32,974 nucleotides of DNA from positions 21,516-54,489 of the forward strand of contig NZ_QUAC01000234.1 of NCBI RefSeq assembly GCF_003389455.1, given 5' to 3'. A program made the translations under genes and the position numbers. Below are positions 5,964-13,144 of this stretch, piece after piece. Every line of letters starts with the position of its first letter. Positions within the stretch are counted from its first letter, which is position 1. Source of the stretch: Streptomyces inhibens. GTDB taxonomy: Bacteria > Actinomycetota > Actinomycetes > Streptomycetales > Streptomycetaceae. Under the pieces are notes generated by a model that ran no database searches, was not told the DNA's origin, and was given only the letters and a program-made list of their open reading frames with translations.

Positions 5964-7082
5964 GTGAAGAACCCACTGGATTCCGCGGCGCTGAACGCAG
6001 CCATCGAAAACGTCCACCGCGCCGGGATGCCGGGCCTGTTCGCCGAGGTGCGAGACGGCGACCAGGTCTGGCGCGGCGCCGCCGGGGTCGCCGATGTCGC
6101 CACCGGCCGCCCCGTCACCGCCGGCATGCGGCACCGCGTCGGCAGCATCACCAAGACCTTCACTGCCGCCGCGGTCCTGCAGCAGGTCGAGAGCGGTCAG
6201 ATCGGTCTCGACACACCGATCGGCCGGTACCTTCCGAAGCTGGTTCCCGGAGAACGCGGTGACGCGATCACGGTCCGGATGCTGATCAACCACACCAGCG
6301 GCCTCGCCGAGTACCTCCCGTACGCCTACCCCTCCCTCAAGGCGTACCCCGCCCTCGCGGACACCGGACCCCAGAGCCTGGACGACCATCGGCTCACGCG
6401 GTTCGACCCCACTGAACTGATCGAGATGGGGGTCACCGCACCTGCCGTCGGCGCCCCGGGCGGTACGCCGGGGGTGTACTCCAACACCAACTACCTGCTC
6501 CTCGTCCAACTCCTGGAACAAGCGACCGGCACCACGGTCGAGCGGTACATCACCCGGAACGTCATCGAGCGCGCCGGGCTCCGGGACACCGAACTCCCCG
6601 CCGGACCGTACGTCACCGGGCCGCACTCGCAGCTCTACGAGGCGTGGTTCGGCATGATCGACCCGCCGCGCGACTACAGCGTCTACGACATGTCATGGGT
6701 GGGGCCGTCGGCCTCGCTGATATCAACCGTCGCGGACCTCAACCGCTTCTACGGCATGCTGCTGGCCGGGGAGATCGTCAGCCCGTCGTCGCTGGCGCAG
6801 ATGCAACGCACTGTCCCGGTCGTCTCCCAAGAGGGAAGGACGATCGACTACGGCCTCGGCCTGCACCCGATGGAGGGACCCGGTCAGGGCACCTTCTGGG
6901 GCCATGGCGGCACGGTCTGGGGTGGTGGAGCGCTGGCCATGACCCGTGCCGACGGCAAGCGGCAGATGGCGGTCGCGGTGAACATGCAGAGGTGGAACAG
7001 GCTCGACTCCTCCGGCAAGCCGCAGCCCCATCCCATCGACGACGCGCTTGCGACTCTGTACCGCGTGGCGATGTACGGCTGA
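5964..7082 (+). CDS. Serine hydrolase, class C beta-lactamase / D-Ala-D-Ala carboxypeptidase fold
   Basis: A 372-residue protein with the three active-site elements of the family: S61-I-T-K64, Y172-S-N174 and H314-G-G316. INHTSG at about 109-113 is also typical. In this fold the serine forms an acyl-enzyme; members act as carboxypeptidases, esterases or beta-lactamases. There is no signal peptide, so it probably acts in the cytoplasm unless the start is wrong. The GTG at 5964 follows AAAGGA with good spacing; the nearby ATG at 5958 is out of frame. Expression is probably controlled by the divergent TetR. The truncated membrane-protein gene that follows was likely part of the same operon. Confidence 0.9.
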   Translation: MKNPLDSAALNAAIENVHRAGMPGLFAEVRDGDQVWRGAAGVADVATGRPVTAGMRHRVGSITKTFTAAAVLQQVESGQIGLDTPIGRYLPKLVPGERGDAITVRMLINHTSGLAEYLPYAYPSLKAYPALADTGPQSLDDHRLTRFDPTELIEMGVTAPAVGAPGGTPGVYSNTNYLLLVQLLEQATGTTVERYITRNVIERAGLRDTELPAGPYVTGPHSQLYEAWFGMIDPPRDYSVYDMSWVGPSASLISTVADLNRFYGMLLAGEIVSPSSLAQMQRTVPVVSQEGRTIDYGLGLHPMEGPGQGTFWGHGGTVWGGGALAMTRADGKRQMAVAVNMQRWNRLDSSGKPQPHPIDDALATLYRVAMYG

Positions 7083-7154
7083 CCGGGCCGGAGAGAGTCG
7101 CTTTCACCAAGCCGGCAAGGATCCCGGGACGGGAGAGTCGAGACGGCAGCAGGA

Positions 7155-7303
7155 ATGACCGCAGCACGTTCGGCACGGCGACGCCGCAGGCTCCTGGCGG
7201 TGATGTGGATCGGGCTCGCCCTGACCGCCCTCGCCGCCGTCCACCCGTTCGTCGACCGTGCCACCACCCATCTGCTGACCGACCGCATCCGGGCCGGCTA
7301 TCC
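7155..7303 (+). pseudogene. N-terminal stump of a small membrane protein
   Basis: From the ATG at 7155 the frame reads a basic head (MTAARSARRRRR), one membrane helix (LLAVMWIGLALTALAAV) and a short outer part ending DRIRAGYP. At about 7300-7304 coding quality on this strand ends and the integrase scar begins on the other strand. The gene is cut there after about 50 residues. It follows the serine hydrolase by 72 bases in the same direction, so it was probably its partner. Family not identified. Confidence 0.65.
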
Positions 7304-7525
7304 CAGAGTGACTGTGCGGTTGCGAGTGCGGGTGAGTCGGTCGAGTGATGCGAGTTTGTTGCGGGCGGCGTCGAGGCTGATCTGGAGCCCTTGGACCTCG
7401 CCGAGCCAGCCGTTGACGCGTGCCTCCTCGATGCGGTCACCGAGGTTGCGGATGATCTCTTCCGACGCCGACGCTGTTGCGGGTCGACTCGGAGCATCGG
7501 ACATCGGATGCATGCTTCTCTGAAC
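7298..7525 (-). pseudogene. Integrase C-terminal scar, copy 1
   Basis: The minus strand encodes FREACIRCPMLRVDPQQ, then after a one-base shift near 7470 EIIRNLGDRIEEARVNGWLG, EVQGLQISLDAARNKLASLD and a tail ending VTLG before TAG at 7300-7298. The Cys-rich CIRCPMLR block and the GWLGEV.GLQ.SL helix are typical of the C-terminus of a group of actinobacterial tyrosine-type site-specific integrases. The catalytic domain is missing. A homologous stump in the same direction lies at 8313-8610; both begin at the shared 12-mer GCTTCTCTGAAC (plus strand, 7514-7525). The methyltransferase gene lies between them. Confidence 0.75.
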
Positions 7526-7595
7526 CAGCGATAGCCCGGGCGAACGGGCGGGAGGGAAGATCGTGATTCTCTCGGCTCGCCTCGGGGCCAGGAAC

Positions 7596-7601
7596 TACTG
7601 T
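7596..7601 (+). promoter_or_regulatory. -10 element of a leaderless methyltransferase promoter
   Basis: TACTGT fits the Streptomyces TAnnnT -10 pattern and ends 7 bases before the ATG at 7609, so transcription would start at or next to the start codon. No ribosome site and no good -35 are seen. The context TACTGTCGCG is nearly the same as at the NTF2-like gene (TACCGTCGCG). Confidence 0.5.
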
Positions 7602-7608
7602 CGCGAGC

Positions 7609-8256
7609 ATGGTCGAACACGATGCCCTCAGTGCCACCCGCGAGGCTTACGACGCTGCTGCCTCCACCTATGCGCAGCTGTTCCGCGACACGCTGCGTGA
7701 CAGTCCCCTGGACCGCGGGATCTTGGGTGCCTTCGCCGAGGTCGTAAGTGCGAGTGGGGACGGTCAGGTCGCGGACCTGGGGTGTGGGCCTGGCCATATC
7801 ACCGCTTATCTGGACGAGCTGGGGCTGGCGGCGTTTGGTGTTGATGCCTCTCCTGCGATGATCGAGTTGGCTCGACAGGCCTATCCGGGCCTGCGGTTCG
7901 ACGTGGGCTCGATGGCCGCGTTGAACATCGCTGACGGCGTGCTGGGCGGCGTACTCTCACGTTGGTCCATCATCCACACGCCGCCGCAGGAACTCCCCGT
8001 CATCCTGGGCGAGTTCCATCGCGTGCTGGCACCTGGCGGCCACCTTCTGGTCGGCTTTTCGGCAAGCGATGATCCGTCTCACCCCACGCAGATCTTCGAT
8101 CACACAGTCGCGCCGGCCTATCGGTGGTGGCCTGATCACCTCGCCGCGATGCTGCGCAAGTCCGGGTTGGCCGAGGTGGCCCGGATGGTTCGCGAGCCTC
8201 AGCCCACCGACCGACGGCAGTTCCAGGAGATTCAACTGCTCGCCCGCAAAGCCTAG
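7609..8256 (+). CDS. Class I SAM-dependent methyltransferase
   Basis: A 215-residue Rossmann methyltransferase. Motif I is VADLGCGPGH at residues 54-63. The acidic residue of the second strand is in GVDASPAMIELARQAYP, the third strand is RFDVGSMAAL, and the motif after strand 4 is LSRWSIIHTPPQELPVILGE followed by RVLAPGGHLLVGF. It belongs to the small-molecule methyltransferase group; the substrate is unknown. The gene has a leaderless promoter and no operon partner. It is flanked by two stumps of the same integrase type, both pointing the other way, which suggests it arrived as mobile cargo. A 14-base perfect palindrome, TGTTTGGCCAAACA (8265-8278), follows the stop and may end transcription. 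Confidence 0.9.
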   Translation: MVEHDALSATREAYDAAASTYAQLFRDTLRDSPLDRGILGAFAEVVSASGDGQVADLGCGPGHITAYLDELGLAAFGVDASPAMIELARQAYPGLRFDVGSMAALNIADGVLGGVLSRWSIIHTPPQELPVILGEFHRVLAPGGHLLVGFSASDDPSHPTQIFDHTVAPAYRWWPDHLAAMLRKSGLAEVARMVREPQPTDRRQFQEIQLLARKA

Positions 8257-8312
8257 ACAGGGGCTGTTTGGCCAAACACATGAGCGCATCCAACCTGTCG
8301 GACGGGGAGCCG

Positions 8313-8610
8313 TCAGGCTCCAGGCGTCGATTCATGATCAGGGCTCACCGCCGTTCGAGCTCCGATTTGGTCGAACGAGGGGACTCCGAGGAACACCTTC
8401 GATGACCTGCGCTGCTGGCGGGCATCGAGCTGGGCAATCTTCTCTTCTGCCCCAGCGAGGCTGACCCGTAGCCCTTCGACCTCGCCGAGCCGGCCTTCGC
8501 GTTCGGCCTCGGCGATGCGGGCGATCAGGTTGTCGCGGACGTCGGCAAGTCGTGTCCGCTGAGCCAGGTCCGGTCGAAGGAGTGAGCATCTGACACAAGC
8601 TTCTCTGAAC
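8313..8610 (-). pseudogene. Integrase C-terminal scar, copy 2
   Basis: The minus strand reads KFREACVRCSLLRPDLAQ, RTRLADVRDNLIARIAEAER, EGRLGEVEGLRVSLAGAEEK and ends SKVFLGVPSFDQIGARTAVS...TPGA with TGA at 8315-8313. It is a diverged copy of the stump at 7298-7525, in one frame and with a complete C-terminus. The N-terminal catalytic domain of the integrase is absent. Homology to copy 1 begins at the shared 12-mer GCTTCTCTGAAC (8599-8610 on the plus strand), and the flanking sequence differs beyond it. Confidence 0.78.
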
Positions 8611-8656
8611 TTCGAGTTGGGGACCGCAGTGCAGCGTCTGATCGGCCAGCAGCCGG

Positions 8657-8906
8657 TCAGGACAGGAGTCGGCGGAGCTCCGCCCAGATGAGAAGTTGAT
8701 CCCGTGTTGGGCTGGGCTCCATGTGGTTGACGAGTCAGTCCAGATGGGCCGTCAGGTTCTTGTGCCGCCGCAGCTCGCGGATCTGCTCGATGGCCAGGTC
8801 ACGCCAGCGGCCGGCGAGAGCACTGGCTTGTGAGGGCGAGAGATCCAGTGCGGCGAGAGTCTCGGACGCCAACGTCTCGGGGCTCCAGTCGGGATCACAG
8901 ACCTGC
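8657..8906 (-). pseudogene. 3' part of an unidentified helical protein with an in-frame stop
   Basis: The minus strand reads DPDWSPETLASETLAALDLS, QASALAGRWRDLAIEQIREL and RRHKNLTAHLD, then TGA (8737-8735), and continues in the same frame as LVNHMEPSPTRDQLLIWAEL plus RRLLS before a second TGA at 8659-8657. Codon use stays good across the first stop, so TGA probably replaced TGG (Trp). The 5' end is cut near 8906, where the IS5 scar begins. The family is unknown. Confidence 0.5.
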
Positions 8907-8909
8907 TAG

Positions 8910-9346
8910 CGGCGCCTCGACCGGCAGCAGCAAGCAGGCGTCTTCGACCAGTTCCACCGCATCCTGCTCGCCGAACTCACCACGGCCAACGTCAACGACG
9001 TCACCCAGACCCTCGCCCTGGTCGACGGCACCCCGCCCGTGACGGGCCGCCCCGGGCGCCCCCGCAGGCGTCCCGACGCCCCGCTCGGGGGCAGGACCAC
9101 GACTCCCACCCCGACCGCGAAGAGCTGCGCAAACGCCGAATCCTGCCCGTCACCTCCCGCAAGGGCGCCCCGAACATCCAGGGCATGGGCAAGCTCCACT
9201 ACGTCGTCGAGCAGACCTACGCCCTGCTCCACCACTTCAAACGCCTCGACGTCCGCTGGGAACGCCGCCCGGAACTCCACGACGCCTTCGTCTCCGTGGC
9301 CTGCGGCCTCATCTGCCGGCGACGCCTCAAGAAGCACCGGTCATGA
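8910..9346 (+). pseudogene. IS5-type transposase scar A, internally deleted and frameshifted
   Basis: The plus strand encodes the part RQQQAGVFDQFHRILLAELT, then jumps directly to NVNDVTQTLALVDGTPPVTG, GRPGRPRRRPD. After a frameshift it reads DHDSHPDREELRKRRILPVT, GMGKLHYVVEQTYALLHHFK, RLDVRWERRPELHDAF and VSVACGLICRRRLKKHRS, with TGA at 9344. This follows the order of IS5-type transposases of the kind with GxGKVRWVVERTFAWLHQFKRL. The segment carrying the first catalytic aspartate is deleted. The element is inactive. Confidence 0.8.
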
Positions 9347-9507
9347 CCCTGCTACGAGCTCATGGCACCCTGTGTCCACGTTCCCGGGGGCGGGGGCGAC
9401 CCGGCCGTCAAGGTGCTCGATATACCGTGTCGACCGAGGATGATTGAGCCCGGTTCGACGCACCACATCAACCCAAGCTGATGAGCCGCAGCCGACCGCC
9501 CCTGTGG

Positions 9508-9906
9508 TCAGGAGTGGTCGTACCAGGCCAACGCTGCGATCCGCCAGCCCTCTGAGGTACGGACGAACTGGATGGTCTTGGTCCCGCCTCCCTCGAACGG
9601 CTCACCATCCAAGATCCCGGACTTGCGGTACTCGCCGAACCGCGACGCAATATCGCCCGCGATCTCTGTCCGTTCGGAGGTCTCCCACTCGGAGAACTCG
9701 ACCAGCCGACCGTCGGTCAGCAGCCGCTGGCGAGGCTCGATGAACTCGTCCATGGTGTAGACCGTGAACTCCGGGCCGGTCTTGACGATCACGCCACCCG
9801 GAAGCATCAGCCGGCGGATCCGGGCCACATCGGCAGCCTTGCCGCCCCGGTTGTCAAAGGCATCGAAGAACTCGGCGGTCACCACGTCTATCTCGATCTT
9901 GGACAT
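9508..9906 (-). CDS. NTF2-like / SnoaL-like small protein
   Basis: A 132-residue single-domain protein with the pattern of the NTF2-like fold used by SnoaL and DUF4440 proteins: a helical start (TAEFFDAFDNRGGKAADVAR), RIRRLMLPGGVIVKTG, VYTMDEFIEPRQRLL, and final strands TKTIQFVRTSEGWRIAALAWYDHS. Such proteins bind or act on small molecules or serve as dimer modules; nothing identifies the ligand. It has a leaderless promoter and stands alone between two IS5-type transposase stumps facing the opposite way. Between scar A and this gene (9347-9507) I see no gene. Confidence 0.75.
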   Translation of the reverse strand: MSKIEIDVVTAEFFDAFDNRGGKAADVARIRRLMLPGGVIVKTGPEFTVYTMDEFIEPRQRLLTDGRLVEFSEWETSERTEIAGDIASRFGEYRKSGILDGEPFEGGGTKTIQFVRTSEGWRIAALAWYDHS

Positions 9907-9912
9907 GGCGCG

Positions 9913-9918
9913 ACGGTA
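9913..9918 (-). promoter_or_regulatory. -10 element of the leaderless NTF2-like gene
   Basis: On the minus strand TACCGT ends 6 bases before the ATG at 9906, so the transcript would start at the start codon. The string TACCGTCGCG before the ATG nearly repeats the one before the methyltransferase gene. Confidence 0.45.
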
Positions 9919-9926
9919 ACACCGAG

Positions 9927-10084
9927 GGGGCGCCGGACATCGTCGGTCTCGACAAGCTGCGGTACGTCGTCGAGCAGACCGTCGCGCACCAGTTCAGGCG
10001 CCTCGCAGTCCACTGGCAACGGCCTTAGCCTCGCCGGCCTGCGGACTGATCTGCTGGAGACAACTCGACAGTCCTTCACCATGA
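9927..10084 (+). pseudogene. IS5-type transposase scar B, 3' end only
   Basis: The plus strand reads GAPDIVGLDKLRYVVEQTVA then HQFRRLAVHWQRP and a stop, and after a frame change ACGLICWRQLDSPSP with TGA at 10082. Each block aligns with scar A (GAPNIQGMGKLHYVVEQTYA, ACGLICRRRLKKH). Both copies also share TACGAGCTC six bases after the stop (9353-9361 and 10091-10099), so homology continues past the gene into the end of the element. No catalytic part remains. From 10085 to 10216 I see nothing recognisable. Confidence 0.75.
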
Positions 10085-10216
10085 TCGCGTTACGAGCTCG
10101 TAGGACTGGTTTCACCCCCGCCAGCAGCCGGACCATTTCCGCCGCTGCCAATGCCGTGCATCGCCCCGATCAAGATGCCCGCAAATCAGATCATCCGACT
10201 CCGCGCTGATTGTGCG

Positions 10217-10456
10217 TCAGGTGAGGGCCGTCAGGATCTCGGCGAGCGCCCTGTAACTGTCGTGCACTCCATCGGTATTTCCGAGGCGCTAGCGTTCCGG
10301 TCGAACAGAGCCGCGGTGCCGGGCTTCATAGATCCGTGCTCGCAACAGCGTATTGGGCGCTTCATCGCGGGACCTGTAGAACCCCCGGAACGCCTCCCGT
10401 TCGTCCTGCTTGGCCAGGGCCATGCGGACCGTCCAGTCGCCGCTGGATCGCCCCAC
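10217..10456 (-). pseudogene. Small unidentified gene with an internal TAG
   Basis: From a GTG at 10456 the minus strand reads VGRSSGDWTVRMALAKQDER, EAFRGFYRSRDEAPNTLLRA and RIYEARHRGSVRPER, then TAG (10291-10289). It continues in frame RLGNTDGVHDSYRALAEILT ALT to TGA at 10219-10217. Codon pattern is coding on both sides of the TAG, so this is probably an 80-codon gene with a nonsense mutation. It begins about 30 bases after the Tn3 transposase stop, in the same direction. I do not recognise the protein. Confidence 0.45.
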
Positions 10457-10486
10457 AACGTGCGATCGAAGCCCCCGGTGCCCGGC

Positions 10487-10830
10487 TCACTCCCCCCGGC
10501 CTTCGTCATCGTCGTCGAGGCCGACCGCGTCCGGGTCACACAGGGGCCGCAGCCCGTCGCGTGGTACGGAGGCGGTGAAGCTGTATCGACCTAGGACATT
10601 GAGGTTCGTGTGCTTGAGCGGGGACAGCCGTGCCACGTCCTCGTCCGGATCTCGCGGCCCTCGGCGCGGAGCTGGGCAACCGCGACGTCGATGGAGCGAG
10701 TCGTCCACAGGACCAAGGCGTTCAGCCCGAGTGGGCCGCTGGCGTGCAACTTCGGCGGCCGGCTGCCCAAGGCCCAGTCCGACGCGGCAGGACTCTGTCT
10801 GGATCTGGCGGGCGCGTAGCTTGTTTGCGC
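10487..10830 (-). pseudogene. Tn3-family transposase, C-terminal scar
   Basis: The minus strand encodes LGLNALVLWTTRSIDVAVAQ then LRAEGREI. After one missing base near 10650 it reads DEDVARLSPLKHTNLNVLGR, YSFTASVPRDGLRPLCDPDA and an acidic tail to TGA at 10489-10487. This is the highly conserved C-terminus of Tn3-family TnpA proteins (LxxLGLVLNAVVLWNTRY..., RLSPLxHxHINxLGRYSF). Only about 90 of roughly 1000 residues remain. The left boundary of recognisable homology is about 10,760; upstream to 10,830 similarity is weak. No terminal inverted repeat was found. Confidence 0.8.
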
Positions 10831-10900
10831 CTGGACCAAGCTCGTTCCTCGGCACGGAAACCGTTCGCCGAAGAGGCCGGCGCTCTGCTTGGCTCGCCCC

Positions 10901-11320
10901 ATGAGCGATCTCCACATCCGCTGTGCCACCCTCTCGGACATCGACACGGTGTTGCAGTTCTGGCGCGAAGCCGCGGAAGGAACGAGCATCAGCGACGACT
11001 ACGACGGAGTGGCCCGACTCGTCACAAGAGACCCCGAAGCCCTGCTCCTAGCAGAGCGCGACGGCGCCCTCACGGGGACCGTGATAGCCGGCTTCGACGG
11101 ATGGCGATGCTCCGCCTACCGACTGGCCGTACACCCGGACTGCCGCCGGCAAGGCGTCGCCACCGCCCTACTGGAAGCAGCAGAACAACGCTTCGCCACC
11201 CTGGGCGGGCGACGCGTCGACGCCATGGTCCTGGAAGCCAACGAGCGAGCACACCACACGTGGGCTGCGGCTGGGTACCGCCGCGAGGACCACTGGCGGC
11301 GCTGGGTCAAGCCTCTGTAA
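10901..11320 (+). CDS. GNAT-family N-acetyltransferase
   Basis: A 139-residue GNAT domain. The acetyl-CoA binding motif A is YRLAVHPDCRRQGVATALLEAAEQRF (consensus RxxGxG/A), with strand and helix elements before and after it (HIRCATLSDIDTVLQFWREA; VDAMVLEANERAHHTWAAAGY). The substrate is unknown. The ATG at 10901 gives the standard family start; a TTG at 10889 is possible. It uses more A-ending codons (CGA, CTA, GAA, GGA) than the chromosome part downstream, a sign of a different origin. It is followed within 2 bases by a half-length homologue. Confidence 0.88.
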   Translation: MSDLHIRCATLSDIDTVLQFWREAAEGTSISDDYDGVARLVTRDPEALLLAERDGALTGTVIAGFDGWRCSAYRLAVHPDCRRQGVATALLEAAEQRFATLGGRRVDAMVLEANERAHHTWAAAGYRREDHWRRWVKPL

Positions 11321-11322
11321 GC

Positions 11323-11595
11323 ATGGGCACGGATGTTTGTGAGCAGCCAAGTTTCGACGGCTGGCGGTGCCATCTCTACCGGCTGGCCGTGCACCCCGAG
11401 CGCCGCCGGCAGGGCATCGGCGGTGCGCTGCCGGCGGCCGCCGAGGAGCGGTTCCTCGCGCCGGGTGGCCGGCGCGGCGACGCGATGGTGCTGGACCGCA
11501 ATGAGCCGGCCCGGCATGCGTGGCGCGCGGCGGGTTACGCGCCGGAGCCGCAGTGGAGCCGCTGGGTCAAGCATCTGGTCGACCGAGCTGACTGA
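11323..11595 (+). pseudogene. C-terminal half of a second GNAT acetyltransferase
   Basis: Ninety residues from an ATG at 11323. From residue 11 on it parallels the preceding GNAT: FDGWRCHLYRLAVHPERRRQ GIGGAL..., GRRGDAMVLDRNEPARHAWR AAGY, WSRWVKHL. The N-terminal half of the fold is missing, and the first 10 residues resemble nothing. Codons here are very rich in G/C third positions, like the following chromosome. So this is probably the resident gene, decapitated when the mosaic DNA with the intact homologue arrived; the shared point is the FDGWRC codons. An acetyl-CoA site is present but a functional enzyme is unlikely. Confidence 0.7.
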
Positions 11596-11608
11596 GCACC
11601 GGCACCCC

Positions 11609-11638
11609 AGGAGCCCGCCCCGCAGAGGGGCGGCTCCT
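11609..11638 (+). terminator. Hairpin terminator after the GNAT fragment
   Basis: AGGAGC-C-CGCCCC and GGGGCG-GCTCCT pair over 12 bases with one bulged C and a 5-base loop. It lies 14 bases after the stop codon. From 11639 to 11800 there is no gene; a clear promoter for the next operon was not identified. Confidence 0.75.
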
Positions 11639-11800
11639 CACTTACCACCGACTTTGCTGATCCTTTACCATGGTGTTTCCCCTCCCCGAGTGAAAGGTGT
11701 GTGAGCGTCCAGCCATGGGCGAGCCTCCCAGTTGTCGAGCACCCTCCCGACATAGCGCGAACCTCCCGATCCTGTTCGATCATGGGACGGAGGTGACTCG

Positions 11801-13144
11801 ATGACCGACCTGCTCTTTCTGGGCGTGGCGCTCCTCCTGACCCTGGCCTGTGGTGTCTTTGTCGCGGCCGAGTTCTCCCTGACGACCGTCGAGCGCAGTG
11901 ACCTCGAACGCGCCGCCGAGCGCGGCGACCGGGGCGCGGACAGCGCCCTGAAGGCGGTCCGTGGTCTCACCTTCCAGCTCTCCGGGGCCCAGCTCGGCAT
12001 CACCGTCACCGGCCTGGTCATCGGCATGCTGTCCAAGCCGGCCATCGCCACCTTGCTGGCCGGACCGCTGGATGCGATGGGCCTGCCGCGGGCGGCCGCG
12101 GAGTCGCTGGCCCTGGTGCTCGGCACCGCGATCTCCACGGTCATGCTGATGGTCGTCGGCGAACTGGTCCCGAAGAACTGGGCGATCTCCAACCCCCTGG
12201 GCATCGCCAAGAGGGTCGCCACCGCCCAGCGTGGCTTCAGCGCCGCCTTCAAGCCGTTCATCCGGCATCTGAACAATGCCGCCAACCGCATGGTCCGCAG
12301 GATGGGTCTGGAGCCCGCCGAGGAGCTGGCCTCGGCCCGCGGCCCGCGGGAGCTGGTGGCGCTGGCCCGGCACTCCGCCAAGGAGGGCGCGCTGGAGCCG
12401 GACACCGCCGAGCTGTTCGTCCGTACCCTCAATCTCGCCGATCTGACCGCGGAGAACGTGATGACACCGCGGGTGCAGGTGATAGCGCTGGATGTGCAGT
12501 CCACCGCCGAGGACGTCGCCAACGCGACCCGGGCCACCGGACTGTCCCGCTTCCCCGTCTACCGCGGCAGCCTGGACGGCGTCGTCGGCGTGGCACACAT
12601 CAAGGACGTCCTGACCATCCCGGCCGAGCGCCGCCCCCGCCACCCGGTCTCCGAGCTGCTGCGCGAGCCGCTGCTGGTGCCCACGACGCTGACCGTGGAC
12701 CGGCTGCTGGACCGGCTGTCCGGCAAGCGCACGATGGCCGTGGTCATCGACGAGTACGGCGGCACGGCCGGTGTCGCGACGCTGGAGGACATCGTCGAGG
12801 AGGTGGTCGGCGAGGTCCGCGACGAACACGACCCGCTGGAGACCCCCGACCTGGCACCGGCGGGAACCGACGCCGAGGGCCGCAGTGTCTACCAGGCCGA
12901 CGGTGCCGCCCGCACCGACCAGCTGGAGCGGATCGGCCTCTGGCTGCCCGAGGGCCCGTACGAGACCCTCGCCGGTCTGATCGCCACCGAGCTCGGCCGC
13001 ATACCGGTCGCCGGCGACACCCTTGAGGTGGCCGGCTGGTCGATGGATGTGCTGGACGCCTCCGGCCACCGGGCCGCGCGGGTGCTGTTGCACGCCCCGC
13101 TGCCGGGCAGCACCGCCGAGCAGGACGCGGAGGCCGGCCGATGA
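11801..13144 (+). CDS. CNNM/CorC-type membrane protein (DUF21, two CBS domains, CorC_HlyC domain)
   Basis: A 447-residue member of the family once called hemolysin C-like. Residues 1-195 form the DUF21 membrane domain with helices and the ELVPKNWAI signature of the second pair. Residues about 210-340 hold two CBS domains (VMTPRVQVIALD, FPVYRGSLDGVVGVAHIKDVL, TMAVVIDEYGGTAGVATLEDI). Residues about 355-435 are a CorC_HlyC domain (RTDQLERIGLWLPEGPYETL). Family members are linked to magnesium or cobalt efflux, with CBS domains sensing nucleotides. GGAGGTG lies about 8 bases before the ATG. The stop overlaps the start of the next gene, a shorter paralogue, so the two probably form a complex. Confidence 0.92.
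   Translation: MTDLLFLGVALLLTLACGVFVAAEFSLTTVERSDLERAAERGDRGADSALKAVRGLTFQLSGAQLGITVTGLVIGMLSKPAIATLLAGPLDAMGLPRAAAESLALVLGTAISTVMLMVVGELVPKNWAISNPLGIAKRVATAQRGFSAAFKPFIRHLNNAANRMVRRMGLEPAEELASARGPRELVALARHSAKEGALEPDTAELFVRTLNLADLTAENVMTPRVQVIALDVQSTAEDVANATRATGLSRFPVYRGSLDGVVGVAHIKDVLTIPAERRPRHPVSELLREPLLVPTTLTVDRLLDRLSGKRTMAVVIDEYGGTAGVATLEDIVEEVVGEVRDEHDPLETPDLAPAGTDAEGRSVYQADGAARTDQLERIGLWLPEGPYETLAGLIATELGRIPVAGDTLEVAGWSMDVLDASGHRAARVLLHAPLPGSTAEQDAEAGR

Noticed and set aside
10630..11595. Plus-strand frame of 321 codons ending with the second GNAT
   Set aside because: Its N-terminal two thirds are antisense to the Tn3 scar and out of frame with the first GNAT gene. Only the last 90 residues are real GNAT sequence.
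11780..13093. Long minus-strand open frame opposite the first CNNM gene
   Set aside because: Long antisense frames are a by-product of high-GC coding DNA. The plus-strand gene has clear domains and start signals.
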